A stretch of 64,000 nucleotides of DNA from Rhizophagus irregularis (Eukaryota; Glomeromycota; Glomeromycetes; Glomerales; Glomeraceae): the NCBI RefSeq assembly GCF_026210795.1, contig NC_089429.1, positions 4,712,001 through 4,776,000 on the forward strand. The letters run 5' to 3'. The notes under the pieces were generated by a model that saw only the letters and a program-made list of their open reading frames with translations, was not told the origin of the DNA and made no database searches. This document shows, piece by piece, positions 32,156 through 43,888 of the stretch. Both the position numbers and the translations under genes were made by a program. The stretch's first letter is position 1; each line of letters starts with the position of its first letter.

Positions 32156-33553
32156 ATGACAAGAGGATATTCATTAGAACAAGATTTAAGATTATTAATA
32201 AATAATCCAAAGTATAGTGACATAGAAATTTTATGTGAAGATGAAAAGAAATTACATGGTTGTAGAGCAATTTTAGCAGCAAGGTCCGAAGTATTTGATA
32301 GACTACTTTATAATGGAATGAAAGAAAGTTATGATAATCAAATATCTCTTCCAAAGGTCAATTCCGCTGGAATGGAAATTATATTAGAATATATTTATAC
32401 AGGTTCAGTTAAAGAAGAATCTTTAACAAAAAATAATACAATTGAAGCTTTTTACGCTGCTGATTATTTTCAGTTATTAGACCTTCAGGATTGTATTACA
32501 AAAATAGTTAAGAATACTAATTTAGTTAAAAATTTTTCGCCGGAATTATTATCTAAAGTTTCAGAAAAAATGCCATTAACAGAAGATAATAAACTTCTCA
32601 ATTTATTGGTTGAAGCAGTCTCAATTATTCCATTAAACAATATTGAACTTGGCAGATTGTCTATTACGGGTCTTAAATATCTTTTATCTATTACACATGA
32701 AAAAGAAATGTCTTTTGCAACTCGGGAGTATGAAGTTTTTCGGTATAGTGCAATGCTAGCAGCAAAACAAGTTTCTAATGATGCATATAAAACTCTTAAG
32801 GAACTACTGCCAACTTTAGAACAAGTAGAGAATTCAATCAAAGTAGGAAATAAGTTTATTACCGATCGGCAAAAAGTTGCTAAAGAATTAGAACCTTTGG
32901 TTAAATTTATTGATTTCAGAAGAATTAAAATTCAGATATTATCCGACTTTATTGAGCCATTAGAAATTATTATCCCAGATAAAATAATTTCTGATGCTTA
33001 TCGATATGTAGCATTATTAAATAATTTAAGTTTGTGTGATATTCGTGGAAAACCAATTTATGAACCCAGTTATGTTTTTGATGAGACAGCAAGTGGATCA
33101 AAACTTATTGTTGAAGATAATGGAAAAATTGTGCATGCACCAAATGGTGTCGGTCATCAAAATGTTAGAACTAAAATAGCATTAGAAAATAAAGGTATTT
33201 TTGAATGGGATGTAATTATTGAGAAAACTTGTACGTGGGGTTGGGTTGGAGTATGTGCGTCAAAAAATTTAAATTATGAAAGCTTTGCAGGATTTCAACC
33301 TACTGGATGGACATTAGGTTCCAATGGTGAGTGTTATAATTCTCATAAAGCAGTAAAGTACTGTCCTCCATTTGGTGATGGCACAATAATCACAGTCCAT
33401 TTAGATATGAATAAAAGAACCTGCGCTTTTACAGTCAATGTTACAAAGTATCAGGAAGTATCAGAATGGAATAATTTACCACCAAAACTTTATCCAGTCG
33501 TATCATTGTGTCATCCTGGTCGTTTTCGAATTCAACCTCATCAAAAAAATTAG
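32156..33553 (+). CDS. BTB-BACK-SPRY protein (465 aa)
   Basis: Intronless, ATG at 32156 directly after an A-run. The BTB (~8-115) has LEQDLRLLINNPKYSDIEIL and MEIILEYIYTGS. The BACK-like part spans ~120-240. The SPRY (~305-463) has GIFEWDVIIEKTCTWGWVGV, GWTLGSNGECYNSHK and ITVHLDMNKRTCAFTVN. It differs from its sisters mainly in the SPRY loops (TCTWGW; SNGECYNSHKAVKYCPPF). A one-step change of the otherwise conserved NG-TKY to NVTKY is present. Its role is inferred as a Cullin-3 adaptor. The 3' element ATAGAAAGAATTGTATCGA-like lies at ~33720 and a BTB relic at 34060, as in other units. Confidence 0.92.
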   Translation: MTRGYSLEQDLRLLINNPKYSDIEILCEDEKKLHGCRAILAARSEVFDRLLYNGMKESYDNQISLPKVNSAGMEIILEYIYTGSVKEESLTKNNTIEAFYAADYFQLLDLQDCITKIVKNTNLVKNFSPELLSKVSEKMPLTEDNKLLNLLVEAVSIIPLNNIELGRLSITGLKYLLSITHEKEMSFATREYEVFRYSAMLAAKQVSNDAYKTLKELLPTLEQVENSIKVGNKFITDRQKVAKELEPLVKFIDFRRIKIQILSDFIEPLEIIIPDKIISDAYRYVALLNNLSLCDIRGKPIYEPSYVFDETASGSKLIVEDNGKIVHAPNGVGHQNVRTKIALENKGIFEWDVIIEKTCTWGWVGVCASKNLNYESFAGFQPTGWTLGSNGECYNSHKAVKYCPPFGDGTIITVHLDMNKRTCAFTVNVTKYQEVSEWNNLPPKLYPVVSLCHPGRFRIQPHQKN

Positions 33554-33718
33554 AATATTTATTACAAATTTTATTTATTATATGTATAACTTTTTTTTTA
33601 ACTTTTTTGAATAAATTATTTATGAATTACACTCTGTACTAATTAAATTCAGTTGTTAAACAAAAAAGTAAAATTTTTATATTCTCGTAACATTAAACTT
33701 ATTTATACTAGTACTTGA

Positions 33719-33765
33719 TGTAGAAAGAATTGTATCGAGCTTCATTTTTTATTGAGTGATTTAAT
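33719..33765 (+). promoter_or_regulatory. Conserved downstream element of BTB units
   Basis: TAGAAAGAATTGTATCGAGC then TTCATTTTTTATTGAGTGAT. Near-identical copies follow the other BTB genes (about 8600, 11638, 38170, 41512, 45583, 50803), each ~80-310 bp after the stop. It may be a 3'-UTR or terminator signal or simply co-duplicated flank. Confidence 0.5.
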
Positions 33766-34059
33766 TAATTGAAAGTAAGCTTATTTAGAATATTCAATAA
33801 ATATAATAAATGTATCGATTGTACTTTTAAAATCACGAAGATATTCATTTTATTAAATTGCTTTCGAAAGATCGATATGAATGGTTATAAGAATCTAAAA
33901 ATTTACACTTCGTTACGATCGTATCACGTAATAAATTATCAATCTTCTTGATTAAAATAATTATTTTCCTAATAAATAATGCAGTTAAGATATTTCTTTT
34001 TTCCATGTTTTTCTAAAATTTTTGATACATATTAAATAAGTCGTTGATTAAAGAAAAAA

Positions 34060-34260
34060 AAAATTTTCCAAAGAAAGATATTAATTAGAACTGAGTTTGA
34101 AGTTATTAACAAATATATTGTAGCGATATAGAAAATTTCATGTGAAGATGAAAAAGATATTATGAAATTAATGTGGTCGTAGAACATTTTAGCAGTGTTT
34201 GGTTGGGGTAATTTCTTTTCCAAGTATGAGTATGATTCCGCTAGAATGGATTATGCTGGT
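34060..34260 (+). pseudogene. N-terminal BTB relic downstream of gene
   Basis: Decayed copy of the first ~65 codons of the BTB domain: words equivalent to TTAGAACAAGATTTAAGATT, GATATAGAAATTTTATGTGA and AGAGCAATTTTAGCAG are still readable with indels. It stops without a BACK/SPRY part. Comparable relics sit behind other genes of the cluster. Confidence 0.65.
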
Positions 34261-35830
34261 ATATACTAACTATAAAGAATGATTGTTCGAATATTTATAC
34301 ATAATAAACAAAAACTATACGCCATTAACATTTTCATTTTTTGATCTCTTAGATTTTATACCAACACATTTAAAGTCATTGAGAAGAAGAATAATTAAAT
34401 AGCTAATATGATGCTGCAAGTTATTCTTTATGATGAAGACCCATTAAATACATTAAAAAAATTTTGAATTATTATATGATAAAGAAAATAAAATTATAAA
34501 TCAGTAACCTTAATATATTCTATTAAACTTTTAATTATTTAACCAAGTCATCATAATTCTTTGATTTATGTATGTTTAAACGTTTCTTAATACAGTATAC
34601 TAACGTATAATTAAACATACTAAATTTGATTAACGTTACCCCTGTAATTACAAAAGCGGGATGCAATTTTTCTATGGCATGCTATAATTTCTTTAGGTAG
34701 GTGTGCTTGAGTATTCTGTATTAATATTCTATAGTTAACTTAAAAATATAATATCGTTATTTGAAAGATAGTCATATCCTAAACTTGTTCGTTATTTCAA
34801 CCCATTTTTAATTTTCGGTGTTCGTAATTGTAAAGTACCGATTTTCTTTTGGTAAATGTTTTACAAATTTTAAAAAAGATTCTTTTTAATAAAGAAATAA
34901 ATGTATAAAATCGATTAATAGGATTCTATTCAAATATAAAACCAATAAACTCACCGTGTGACTTCATAACAGCTGTGGTTGTGACCGAAGACTAAGAAAT
35001 ATTTCATCTCACGGGAAGCTGTTAAAAAAATTGGCACTTGATTTAGAATAGATTTTGTTTAGAGATAAGTTACCAAGTTCTCTTGGCTAATAAAATTTGC
35101 CAAGTGTTCTATGACTCAAAATTTACCGTAACCTAAGTATTACCAATAATTTTATTATATTATATTTTAATAGAGTACATGAATAATACAGTGTAATTAA
35201 TCACTTAATAACTTTTCATTCGATAAAAATTATTAATTAAATAATTTAACCAATAAGAAGTTTTGATAGGTTTCATTTCGGTGATTTTGGAAATCTAGAA
35301 ATTCGGAAAAACAATTTCGCCAAGTTTCATAGGTTTCTTACAACACTAGTTACGCGTAAAATTCAGAATAACACAAGTATATTTTTATTTATTTAACATA
35401 ATTTGAAAATTTATTTTTATTAATACATTTTATTTTGTTGAATGTAGATTACATCACGTTATAAATTAATTTATATTGACGCTGGCGGCTTGCATTATTT
35501 TGTATATTCACTTACATAAGTAGTAATTAAGCATTACTTTCTCAAGATATCGACCATTTAAACTAAACTAGTAGTATTAAAGTGCAGAACAGAACGTCTG
35601 GGTCGACGCTCATTTAATAATAAAACATGTCGTACCCTTTCTAATATCGTTTGAAAGAGTTTCTAACGACATAGATAAAGTTTACTATTAAAATATAATA
35701 CTTTTTATTTTTTATAGTTGCATAAACCAAGAATTAATATTTTTTAGTTGCATGAAAATGACTTTAACGTTCAATCATTATGAAGGCGCAGTTAGAATTA
35801 TGATACAAGAATTATGATACATACCACTTT
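34261..35830. other. Non-coding spacer
   Basis: No gene seen; AT-rich intergenic DNA of the BTB cluster. A GAAGGCGCAGTT box occurs at 35782-35793 ahead of the next relic. Confidence 0.5.
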
Positions 35831-35832
35831 CA

Positions 35833-35857
35833 GTTTAGTACAACATATAGAATATAT
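35833..35857 (+). promoter_or_regulatory. BTB-family upstream box, partly deleted
   Basis: GTTTAGTACAACATATAG then AATATA: the second GTAC half is missing. It precedes a pseudogene, with the GGCGCAG box 40-50 bp upstream. Confidence 0.55.
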
Positions 35858-35904
35858 AAATTTAATTCAAAAATAGAATCATTAAAAAAATATTTCAATT
35901 TTAA

Positions 35905-36215
35905 ATGACGAGGATATTAGATATAAGCTTATTAATAAATAATCCAAAATATAGCGACGTAGAAATTTATGTAAAGATGAAAAGAAATTATATGGTTGTA
36001 AACAATTTAGCAGCAAGTTTCGAAGTATTTGTTAGATTATTTTATAACGGGATGAAAGGAAGTCAAAGATTAATTCCGTTAGAATGGAAATTACAATATT
36101 AGAATAAATACATTTATACGGGATCAGAACCTTTATCGAAAGCCTGATAATACAATTGAAGCTTTTTACGCTGCTGATTATTTTCAATTATCAGACTTCG
36201 GGATTTTATTACAAA
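35905..36215 (+). pseudogene. Truncated BTB gene
   Basis: Starts with ATG ACG AGG ATA like the intact genes, then covers the BTB domain with several small deletions and a premature stop. Readable words include INNPKYSDVEI, SFEVFVRLFYNGMKGS and AFYAADYFQLSD in changing frames. Homology ends near 36215; BACK and SPRY are absent. Confidence 0.75.
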
Positions 36216-36510
36216 GTCAATTAAAAAATTTAATTATGATTTAATCATATAAATAAACTTCATTCACCTTAACTTTTATGAATAATTTTTTTTTAAACGA
36301 TAATGGGAAAATGAATTGTAATTTCATTTTAATTTTTATAAAGAAAAGAAATTTACTTTGGGGTTTATAATAGTTTCATTATCTTATTGAGCCTTATTTT
36401 CATCGTTTTAGATTAATTATTTTTACTCATAGTTGAGATTTAAGCATTCTAACACAAAAATTCTTGTTTATGATAATCATAACCATATATATATTTTTTT
36501 AGTGAAATAA

Positions 36511-36574
36511 AGGCGCAATGATATACGTGAAACATATCCTTTTTCACAGATTAGTGCAACATAGCGGATATATA
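36511..36574 (+). promoter_or_regulatory. BTB-family upstream boxes (AGGCGCA and TTAGTGCAACATAG)
   Basis: AGGCGCA at 36511 and ATTAGTGCAACATAGCGG then ATATATA at 36550-36574, 91 bp before the ATG at 36665. The second half-site is altered (GCGG for GTAC). Confidence 0.6.
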
Positions 36575-36664
36575 ATTATTTGGTTCAATCCGAATACAGA
36601 ATTATTACAAAAAATATTTCTATTTCCAAAAAAATTATTTTTTTTTTAAAAAAAAAAAAAAAAA

Positions 36665-38062
36665 ATGGCAAGAGGATGTTCATTAAATCAAGATTTAAAA
36701 TTGCTAGTAAATAATCCAAAATATAGTGATATAGAAATATTATGTAAGGATGAAAAAAAATTATATGGTTGTAGAGCAATTTTGGCAGCAAGATCCGAAG
36801 TACTTGATGGACTACTTTATAATGGGATGAAGGAAACTTACGAAACCCAAATTTCTTTTCCAACGATCAATTCTTCTGGAATGGAAATTATTTTAGAATA
36901 TGTTTATACAGGTTCAGTTAGAGAAGAATCTTTAACAAAAGATAATACTGTTGAAGCTTTTTACGCTGCCGATTATTTTCAATTACCTGAACTTCAGGAT
37001 TTTATTATGAAAGTTCTCAAATGTACTTTGGAGACGAATTATTTAGAAAATTATTCACCAGAATTATTAACTAAAGTTTCAGAAAAAATGCCGTTAACAG
37101 AAGATAATATTCTTCTTAATTTATTGGTTGAAGCGGTAGCAATTATTCCTTTAAATGATATTGAATTTGGTCGATTATCTATTACGGGTCTTAAATATCT
37201 TTTATCTATTACTCATGAGAAAGAAATACCTTTTGCAACTCGGGAGTATGAAGTTTTTCGATATAGTGCAATCCTAGCAGCAAAACAAGTCTCTAATAAT
37301 ACTTATAGAATTCTTATGGAACGGTTACCAATCTTAGAACAAATAGATAATTCAATCACAACAGTAGGAAATAAAATTATTACAGATCGGGAAAAGGTTG
37401 CTAAAGAATTAGAACCTTTAGTTAAATTTATTGATTTCAGAAAAATTAAAGTTCAAATATTAGCCGATTTTATTGAACCATTAGAAATTATTTCAGATAA
37501 AATAATCTCTAATGTTTATCGATTCGTAGCATTATTAAATAATTTAGATTTATGTGATATTCGTGGAAAACTAACCGGTTATGTTTGGGATGAGACAGCA
37601 TGCGGATCAAAACTTGTTATTGAAGATAACGGAAAAACTATACATGCACTAAATAGTTGTGGTTACCAAAATGTTAGAGCTAAAATAGCATTAGAAAATA
37701 AAGGTATTTTTGATTGGGATGTAATTATTGAGAAAATTGCTGGTAATTCTTGTGTTGGAATATGTGTGTCAGAAAATTTAAATTATGAAACTTTTGCAGG
37801 ATATCAATCTACTGGATGGGTACTAAGTTCTAATGGTTATTGTTATAATTCTAATACAAGATTAAGTTATTGTCCATCATTTGGAAGTGGCACGAAAATT
37901 ACTGTCCATTTGGATATGAATAAAAGAACTTGTGCTTTCACAGTAAATGGTACAAAATATCCAGAAGTATTAGCTTGGAATAATTTACCGTCAAAACTTT
38001 ATCCAATAGTATCATTATGTTATCCTAGTCGCTTTCGAATTCAACTTCATCAAAAAAATTAA
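36665..38062 (+). CDS. BTB-BACK-SPRY protein (465 aa)
   Basis: Intronless; the ATG follows a 5' leader of T and A runs. The N-terminus MARGCSLNQDLKLLVNNPKY places it with the 49083/52247 group. BTB is at ~8-115, with an extra few residues in the following helix (LKCTLETNYLENYSPELL) compared with the 10088 group. BACK-like ~120-240, SPRY ~305-463. The SPRY has GIFDWDVIIEKIAGNSCVGI, where the usual W of WVGVC is C. The loop SSNGYCYNSNTRLSYCPSFG, then SGTK, resembles the 32156/39956 group, so the two ends of the protein have different affinities. Role inferred as for its sisters. Confidence 0.92.
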   Translation: MARGCSLNQDLKLLVNNPKYSDIEILCKDEKKLYGCRAILAARSEVLDGLLYNGMKETYETQISFPTINSSGMEIILEYVYTGSVREESLTKDNTVEAFYAADYFQLPELQDFIMKVLKCTLETNYLENYSPELLTKVSEKMPLTEDNILLNLLVEAVAIIPLNDIEFGRLSITGLKYLLSITHEKEIPFATREYEVFRYSAILAAKQVSNNTYRILMERLPILEQIDNSITTVGNKIITDREKVAKELEPLVKFIDFRKIKVQILADFIEPLEIISDKIISNVYRFVALLNNLDLCDIRGKLTGYVWDETACGSKLVIEDNGKTIHALNSCGYQNVRAKIALENKGIFDWDVIIEKIAGNSCVGICVSENLNYETFAGYQSTGWVLSSNGYCYNSNTRLSYCPSFGSGTKITVHLDMNKRTCAFTVNGTKYPEVLAWNNLPSKLYPIVSLCYPSRFRIQLHQKN

Positions 38063-38627
38063 GATGCTTATTATATTTATTATAAATTTTATAACTTTAT
38101 TATATGAATTATTTTTTCGAATAAACTAATTTATGAATTATAAATAAATATATGATCTATTATTTATATTACCTTGAAATATAGAAAGAATTGTATCGAA
38201 GTGGTAGAACTTCATATTTCTATTAAGTAATTTCATTTTTTGCATTTTTGGTGAAAATATTCAAGTAATATTATATTTAGATAAATCATGCATAAAACTT
38301 TCAGAAGATTGATGAGATGATTGTATCAAGATTCTGATAAGTTAAACTTCGTCACAATCGTTATAATCACAGTAAATTATTAGCGAAAAAAGAAAATCGT
38401 CTTAATATTATTATACAATGCAACTACTAATTAAAGGGTATATTTTGAGATCTAAATTACGTTTATTATATAATGCAGAAAACTAATGTAATCTCATTCA
38501 GTTAAACAATTCCTATTATGAGGCTGAATTCAATGGCACTCGTTCAATTTGAGGGTTAAGGACTTGCATGATGATCTAAATTTTTGATACATATTAAATA
38601 TGTCGTTGATTAAAGGAAAAAAAAATC

Positions 38628-38850
38628 CAATATTATTTATTTATTAGAAAAGGATTGAGTTTACTAATAAATGTGTTGTAGTGATATAAAAGTTCTGTGT
38701 GAAGACGAAAAGAAATTATGTAGTTGTAAAGCAATTTTAGAAGTATTTTGTTGACTACTTCATTTATAATAGAATTAAGAAAACCAAATTTCTTAAATTT
38801 CTTTTTCAAATTAAATATAATCTTGGAATGGACTATGCTGAAATACAAGT
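38628..38850 (+). pseudogene. N-terminal BTB relic downstream of gene
   Basis: Decayed BTB start (words like GTGAAGACGAAAAGAAATTA and TGTAAAGCAATTTTAGAAGT), preceded by the same TTTTTGATACATATTAAATA spacer as the relic at 34060. No BACK or SPRY part. Confidence 0.65.
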
Positions 38851-39787
38851 ATTATTATGTGTAGCTCATCGTGAGATGAATGTTGCGTATGTACGTAGTT
38901 TAAAGGAGATTTTAAACGTTTCTTAATATAAATAATATTTGCCGTATAAAAAAACCCGCGTGCAATAATTATCAGCCAATTTCTTATTACATTTCGTTAG
39001 TAAGCATAAATTTTTTAAAAATACATATTTGACTGACGTTACCTGTTCACAAATAGCGTGATACAATTTTTTTCTCTGGTGAAATTCGATAATATCTTTA
39101 TCTAAAAGATAGTCATACATCTATTCTAAAATTGTTCGTTATTTAACCCCATTTTTATTTTTCAGTATATACTTGTATATTTGCAATTGTATTTTTAGAG
39201 AAAGTAACGATTTCTTTTTTGATAAATTGTTTTGCTATTTAACAGAATTAAAGAAACGAAAATGAAAAGAAATAACATTCGTAGAAGGAAAAGAAGTTTT
39301 ATTACATACATTAAATAGAAAAAAAAATTATAAAATCGATTGATAGAATTCTATTTAAAAATGACATCGATAAACATTTTTACTCACATCATAACAGCGG
39401 CATGAGGTGCTGAGTAACTATTAAATATTCTCCATGCTTTTATGTTACTTCACGAGTTCATTTTTACAGGATAAAACTGTAATTCTATATAAAGGAATAC
39501 AATTTATCTGTTTGTAGTTTTGATTAAACAATGTAATGTTTACTAATTAAAAAAATTTGTTCATTATTTTAAATAATTACTCTCATTACGCGTAATATTA
39601 AACATATCATAATTTTATTTTTAGTTTATAATAAGAATCATTCACCCAAGTTTTTGATATATTTAATGGCTTAAAAGTTTGCATTGGTTTCATAATAATA
39701 GAAAAATATTATTTAACAATTATTATCAGTAATCACGTCATTTTTATACAAGATAGTGACATAAACCAAGAATTTTTTTTACAATAT

Positions 39788-39886
39788 GAAGGCGCAGTTA
39801 AAATTTCAATGATTCAATTGATGCATGAATTGCATGATGCACATGTCACAACATTCAGAGTTTAGTACAACGTAGTACAGAATATA
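39788..39886 (+). promoter_or_regulatory. BTB-family upstream boxes (GAAGGCGCAGTT and GTACAACGTAGTAC)
   Basis: GAAGGCGCAGTT at 39788-39799 and GTTTAGTACAACGTAGTAC then AGAATATA at 39860-39886, 70 bp before the ATG. This is the clearest example of the two-box arrangement. Confidence 0.7.
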
Positions 39887-39955
39887 ATTCTTTATAATCC
39901 AAAATAGGATCGTGAAAGTGTATTACTTCTCTAAAAAAAAAATTTTTTAAAAAAA

Positions 39956-41356
39956 ATGACAAGAGGATATTCATTAGAACAAGATTTAAGATTATTGATA
40001 AATAATCCAAAGTATAGCGACGTAGAAATTTTATGCGAAGATGAAAAGAAATTATATGGTTGTAGAGCAATTTTAGCTGCAAGGTCCGAAGTATTTGATA
40101 GGTTACTTTATAATGGAATGAAAGAAACTTATGAAAATCAAATTTCTTTTCCAAAGATTAATTCCGCTGGAATGGAAATTATATTAGAATATATTTATAC
40201 GGGATCAGTTAAAGAAGAATATTTAACGAAAAATAATATAATCGAAGCTTTTTACGCTGCTGATTATTTTCAATTATCTGACCTGCAGGAATTTATTACA
40301 AAATCAGTTAAGAATACTAATTTGGCAAAAAATTATTCACCGGAATTATTATCTAAAATTTCAGAAAACCCATTAACAGAAGATAATATTTTTCTTAATT
40401 TATTGGTTGAAACAGTAGCAGTTATTCCATTAAATGATATTGAATTTGGTCGATTGTCTATTGCAGGTCTTAAAAATCTCTTATCTAATACACATGAAAA
40501 AGAAGTGCCTTTCGCAACCCCGGAATATGAAGTTTTTCGGTATAGTACAATTCTAGTAGCAAAACAAGTCTCTAATGATGTATACAAAATTTTTATCGAG
40601 CAGTTACCAACCTTAGGACAACTAGATAATTCAGTTCGAACAGAAAATAAATCTATTACTGATAATCAAAAAATTTCTGAAGAATTGATGCCTTTGATTA
40701 AATTTATTGATTTCAGAAGAATTAAAGCACAAATAATAGTTGATATCATTGAACCATTAGGAATTATTCCAATCGAAACAACTCTTAGCGTTTATCGATA
40801 TATGGCATTATCAAATAATTTAAATTTAAGTAATACTCGTGGAAAACCTATTAATCAATTCGGTCCCGGTTATGTTTGGGATGAGACAGCATGTGGATCA
40901 AAACTTATTATTGAAGATAACGGAAAAATTGTACATGCACCAAATGGTTGTGGTCACCAAAATATTAGAACTAAAATAGCATTAGAAAATAAAGGTATTT
41001 TTGAGTGGGATATGATTATTGAGAAAACTTGTGATTATGCCTGGGTTGGAGTATGTGCACCAGAAGACTTTAATTATGAAATTTGGGCAGGTGATCAATC
41101 TACCGGATGGGTATTAGGTTCTGGTGGTTATTGTTATAATTCTAATAAAGGAATAATGTACTGTTCTTCATTTAAAGGTGATGGCACAATAGTTACAGTC
41201 CATTTGGATATGAATAAAAGAACTTGCGCTTTCACAGTCAATGGTACAAAGTATCAGGAAGTATCAGCTTGGAATAATTTACCATCAAAACTTTATCCAG
41301 TAGTATCATTAAAAAATCCTGGTCGTTTTCGAATTGAACCTCATCAAAAAAATTAG
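39956..41356 (+). CDS. BTB-BACK-SPRY protein (466 aa)
   Basis: Intronless, ATG after an A-run, group SLEQDLRLLI. BTB ~8-115 (DVEILCEDEKKLYGCRAILA, NQISFPKINSAGMEIILEYI). BACK-like ~120-240, one residue shorter at SENPLTEDN. SPRY ~305-464 with GIFEWDMIIEKTCDYAWVGV, CAPEDFNYEIWAGDQSTGWV, the loop GSGGYCYNSNKGIMYCSSF, then KGDGTIVTVHLDMNKRTC. The downstream element ATAGAAAGAATTGTATCG is at ~41512. No signal peptide or membrane span. Role inferred as adaptor of a Cullin-3 ligase. Confidence 0.92.
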   Translation: MTRGYSLEQDLRLLINNPKYSDVEILCEDEKKLYGCRAILAARSEVFDRLLYNGMKETYENQISFPKINSAGMEIILEYIYTGSVKEEYLTKNNIIEAFYAADYFQLSDLQEFITKSVKNTNLAKNYSPELLSKISENPLTEDNIFLNLLVETVAVIPLNDIEFGRLSIAGLKNLLSNTHEKEVPFATPEYEVFRYSTILVAKQVSNDVYKIFIEQLPTLGQLDNSVRTENKSITDNQKISEELMPLIKFIDFRRIKAQIIVDIIEPLGIIPIETTLSVYRYMALSNNLNLSNTRGKPINQFGPGYVWDETACGSKLIIEDNGKIVHAPNGCGHQNIRTKIALENKGIFEWDMIIEKTCDYAWVGVCAPEDFNYEIWAGDQSTGWVLGSGGYCYNSNKGIMYCSSFKGDGTIVTVHLDMNKRTCAFTVNGTKYQEVSAWNNLPSKLYPVVSLKNPGRFRIEPHQKN

Positions 41357-42542
41357 ATGTTTGTTACAAATTTTATTTTATTACATGTATAACTTTTTTG
41401 AATAAATTAATTTATGAATTATACTTTGTACTTACTAATTAAATTTCTAAGCGAGAAAGTAAAATTTTTATATTCTCGTAACACTAAATTTATTTATACT
41501 AGTACGTAATATAGAAAGAATTGTATCGTGATTCATTTTCTATTGAGTAATTTATTTAGTTGGTAGAAAAAGTAAGTTCATTCAGAGTATTTAATAAATA
41601 TAATAAATGTATCGATAGTACTTCTAAAATCATGAATAGTTAATCAAAAAAAATTGCTTTTGAAAGATCAATTTAATTGGTTATGAAAATCTATACTTCG
41701 TTACGATCGTATCACGCAATAAATTAGCAATTTTCTTGAAATAAGAAGGCCATCTTAAAAAAATCCATTTTAGACTATCTAAATTATTTTTATATAATGC
41801 AGGAAATTAATGAGGGATAATCTCATCCAATTGAACTAAATTATGAGGCTGAATTCAATAGTGCTCATGCAACTTTGGGTTTGGGTTTATTAAATAATTT
41901 ATTTTCAACAATAATTGTGAATACGCAGCTAGATATTTCTTTTTTTTCGTATGGATCTAAATTTGTAATATATATTAGATAAGTCATTAGATTTCATTCT
42001 CACATATACTGTATATGATTTATATCACTACAGTATATTTATTAGAAATCTTATTCTAATAAATATATTTTTTCAACTTTTTTTTTGCAATTTTGGCAAT
42101 ATATTAGTTAGCTACTTTATGATAGACGGAATATGGATTATAGTCATAAAAAATGATTATTCAAATATTCATACATAGGCAAAATCATACACTTTAATTC
42201 ATTACACCGATTCAACTTTAAAAATCTTAAATCTTTGAGCGAGACGGGTGATGGCAAGTGATCTAAATGACATCAAATGACTGGGTTAATTCTGGCTAAG
42301 ACATTACTATGACTCAAATGACAAATGACCTCGAATAACTGGTTATTCAAAGTCACTTGATTTTCTTAATCACTTGTCATTATTTATAATCATTTGTTAT
42401 TTTATTTTGTCATTTCAGTCGTTTGATTTTATCACATGATTAATCTCAAATGATGTGATCATTTGTCGAATCATTCGTGTCATAATGCTGCAGATTATTC
42501 AATTATTTTTAGTTTTAAAATTTGGCTTTTATTTAATTTGTG

Positions 42543-42576
<34 letters not shown>

Positions 42577-42580
42577 TGTA
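41357..42580. other. Spacer with hairpins and a TCATTTG-rich segment
   Basis: No gene. A perfect 14-bp hairpin (TATATTTATTAGAA ... TTCTAATAAATATA) is at 42034-42067. From 42260 to 42470 the words CAAATGA and TCATTTG recur many times on both strands around a GAATAACTGGTTATTC palindrome. A TA microsatellite (about 42544-42576) precedes the MITE. Confidence 0.5.
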
Positions 42581-42726
42581 TACCGTACGGTTCCGAAATT
42601 ACGCAACCATTTTTTGCACTTAATTCTGGCCAAAGTCCTCATAGTTCCGGCCAAAATCGGCTTAATGCGGGCCAGGGTTGCTTATTTTCGGGGGGGGGGG
42701 TTGCTTAATTTCGGAACCGTACGGTA
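42581..42726. mobile_element. 146-bp MITE with 28-bp terminal inverted repeats
   Basis: The ends are TACCGTACGGTTCCGAAATT (42581-) and its complement AATTTCGGAACCGTACGGTA (-42726). 28 bp match with a single mismatch, extending in to GCAACC/GGTTGC. If TA at both outer edges is counted as target duplication, it fits a Tc1/mariner-derived MITE. The interior is less AT-rich, with repeated GGCCA words and a G10 run at 42691-42700. No coding capacity; the two long plus-strand frames here are chance. Confidence 0.85.
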
Positions 42727-43197
42727 ATTATGTTATTATACTATAATGACAGCAGAATTTTTACTTATGAACAAAATTTATATTGACATTGTATAGAAAA
42801 GGCTAATTCTTTATATTTAATGGCCGTAATTCTACTTGATATGCATAAAGTTCACTGCAACATTTCATAATATTATTAATTTATAGACAAGGTTCGTTCA
42901 CCCAAACTTTTAAGTGTATTTAGTGGTTTGAACGGTTGTATTGATTTTACAAAAATGGGAAAATGCCATAATGAATTATAATTACACTTTTTAATAATAG
43001 TTATAAAGAAAAGAGTTAGTTCTTTTATAATTACAGAATACAATTGTTACTTCTAAAGACGGAAATATTATTGTTCTAGCACGAAAAAATCATGTTAAAA
43101 TCGAAGTTTTTTGCATGAATAAACTTATGTGGCCAAGTTTTAAATGTGCTTTGTCATCATTCATATAATGTATATGTGATGCACTCTGGTACAACAT

Positions 43198-43275
43198 AGT
43201 GTAATATTTAAATATTGGTAGAATAGGATTGAAAGTATTATTTTTTCTAAATAAAAAACCTAAAAAAATGATAGG
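43198..43275 (+). promoter_or_regulatory. Relic BTB upstream box and leader
   Basis: GGTACAACATAGTGTAATAT followed by the typical leader (ATAGGATTGAAAGTATTATT, TTTTTCTAAATAAAAAACC) and an ATG at 43269, but the BTB coding sequence is gone: only a few codons remain before a stop. Confidence 0.6.
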
Positions 43276-43888
43276 ATTGGTCATCAGAACGTACACATGA
43301 CCGACAACAATCAAACCATAATAATATAAATTATTTATTTTAATAAATTTATTATTAAGGCCTAATAAATACATTATTAAAGAATAAAGAATGTCTATTA
43401 AAAAATTTATGTACAAATTCTATATCTGACGTTTTTTCTTTGTTACATAATATACCTCATTTTAAAACTACTGTTAATTTGTTAGTTATAATACAATAAG
43501 ACTAAAGATAATAGATTTTATAAAATCAATAAATTGATATAATTATAATTGCTGTTTAGATGTTTGTCAAGCAATATAAAATATTAGTCAAATAATATAT
43601 AGTATCATTGTATAATTAATATATTAATTACACAATATCATAAAATCATATGTATTATAAGCCACAATTATACATTATATTAGTCATTATTAGGCTATTT
43701 ATATTTCTTAGTTTTAGGTTAAATAACTTATAAATTAATTGATGTAATAAATGTGACTCATACATGATCTTAATTTTTTTTATGAATCATAATAAGTTAC
43801 TGATCAAATGTTATTAGTCACTATGTATTCAAAAGATTTTACAAGTATATATATACCCTTAAACCTTCTCAAACTTTCAAATTTTTTT

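Noticed and set aside
42455-42727. Two overlapping plus-strand frames
   Set aside because: They run through the TA microsatellite and the MITE.
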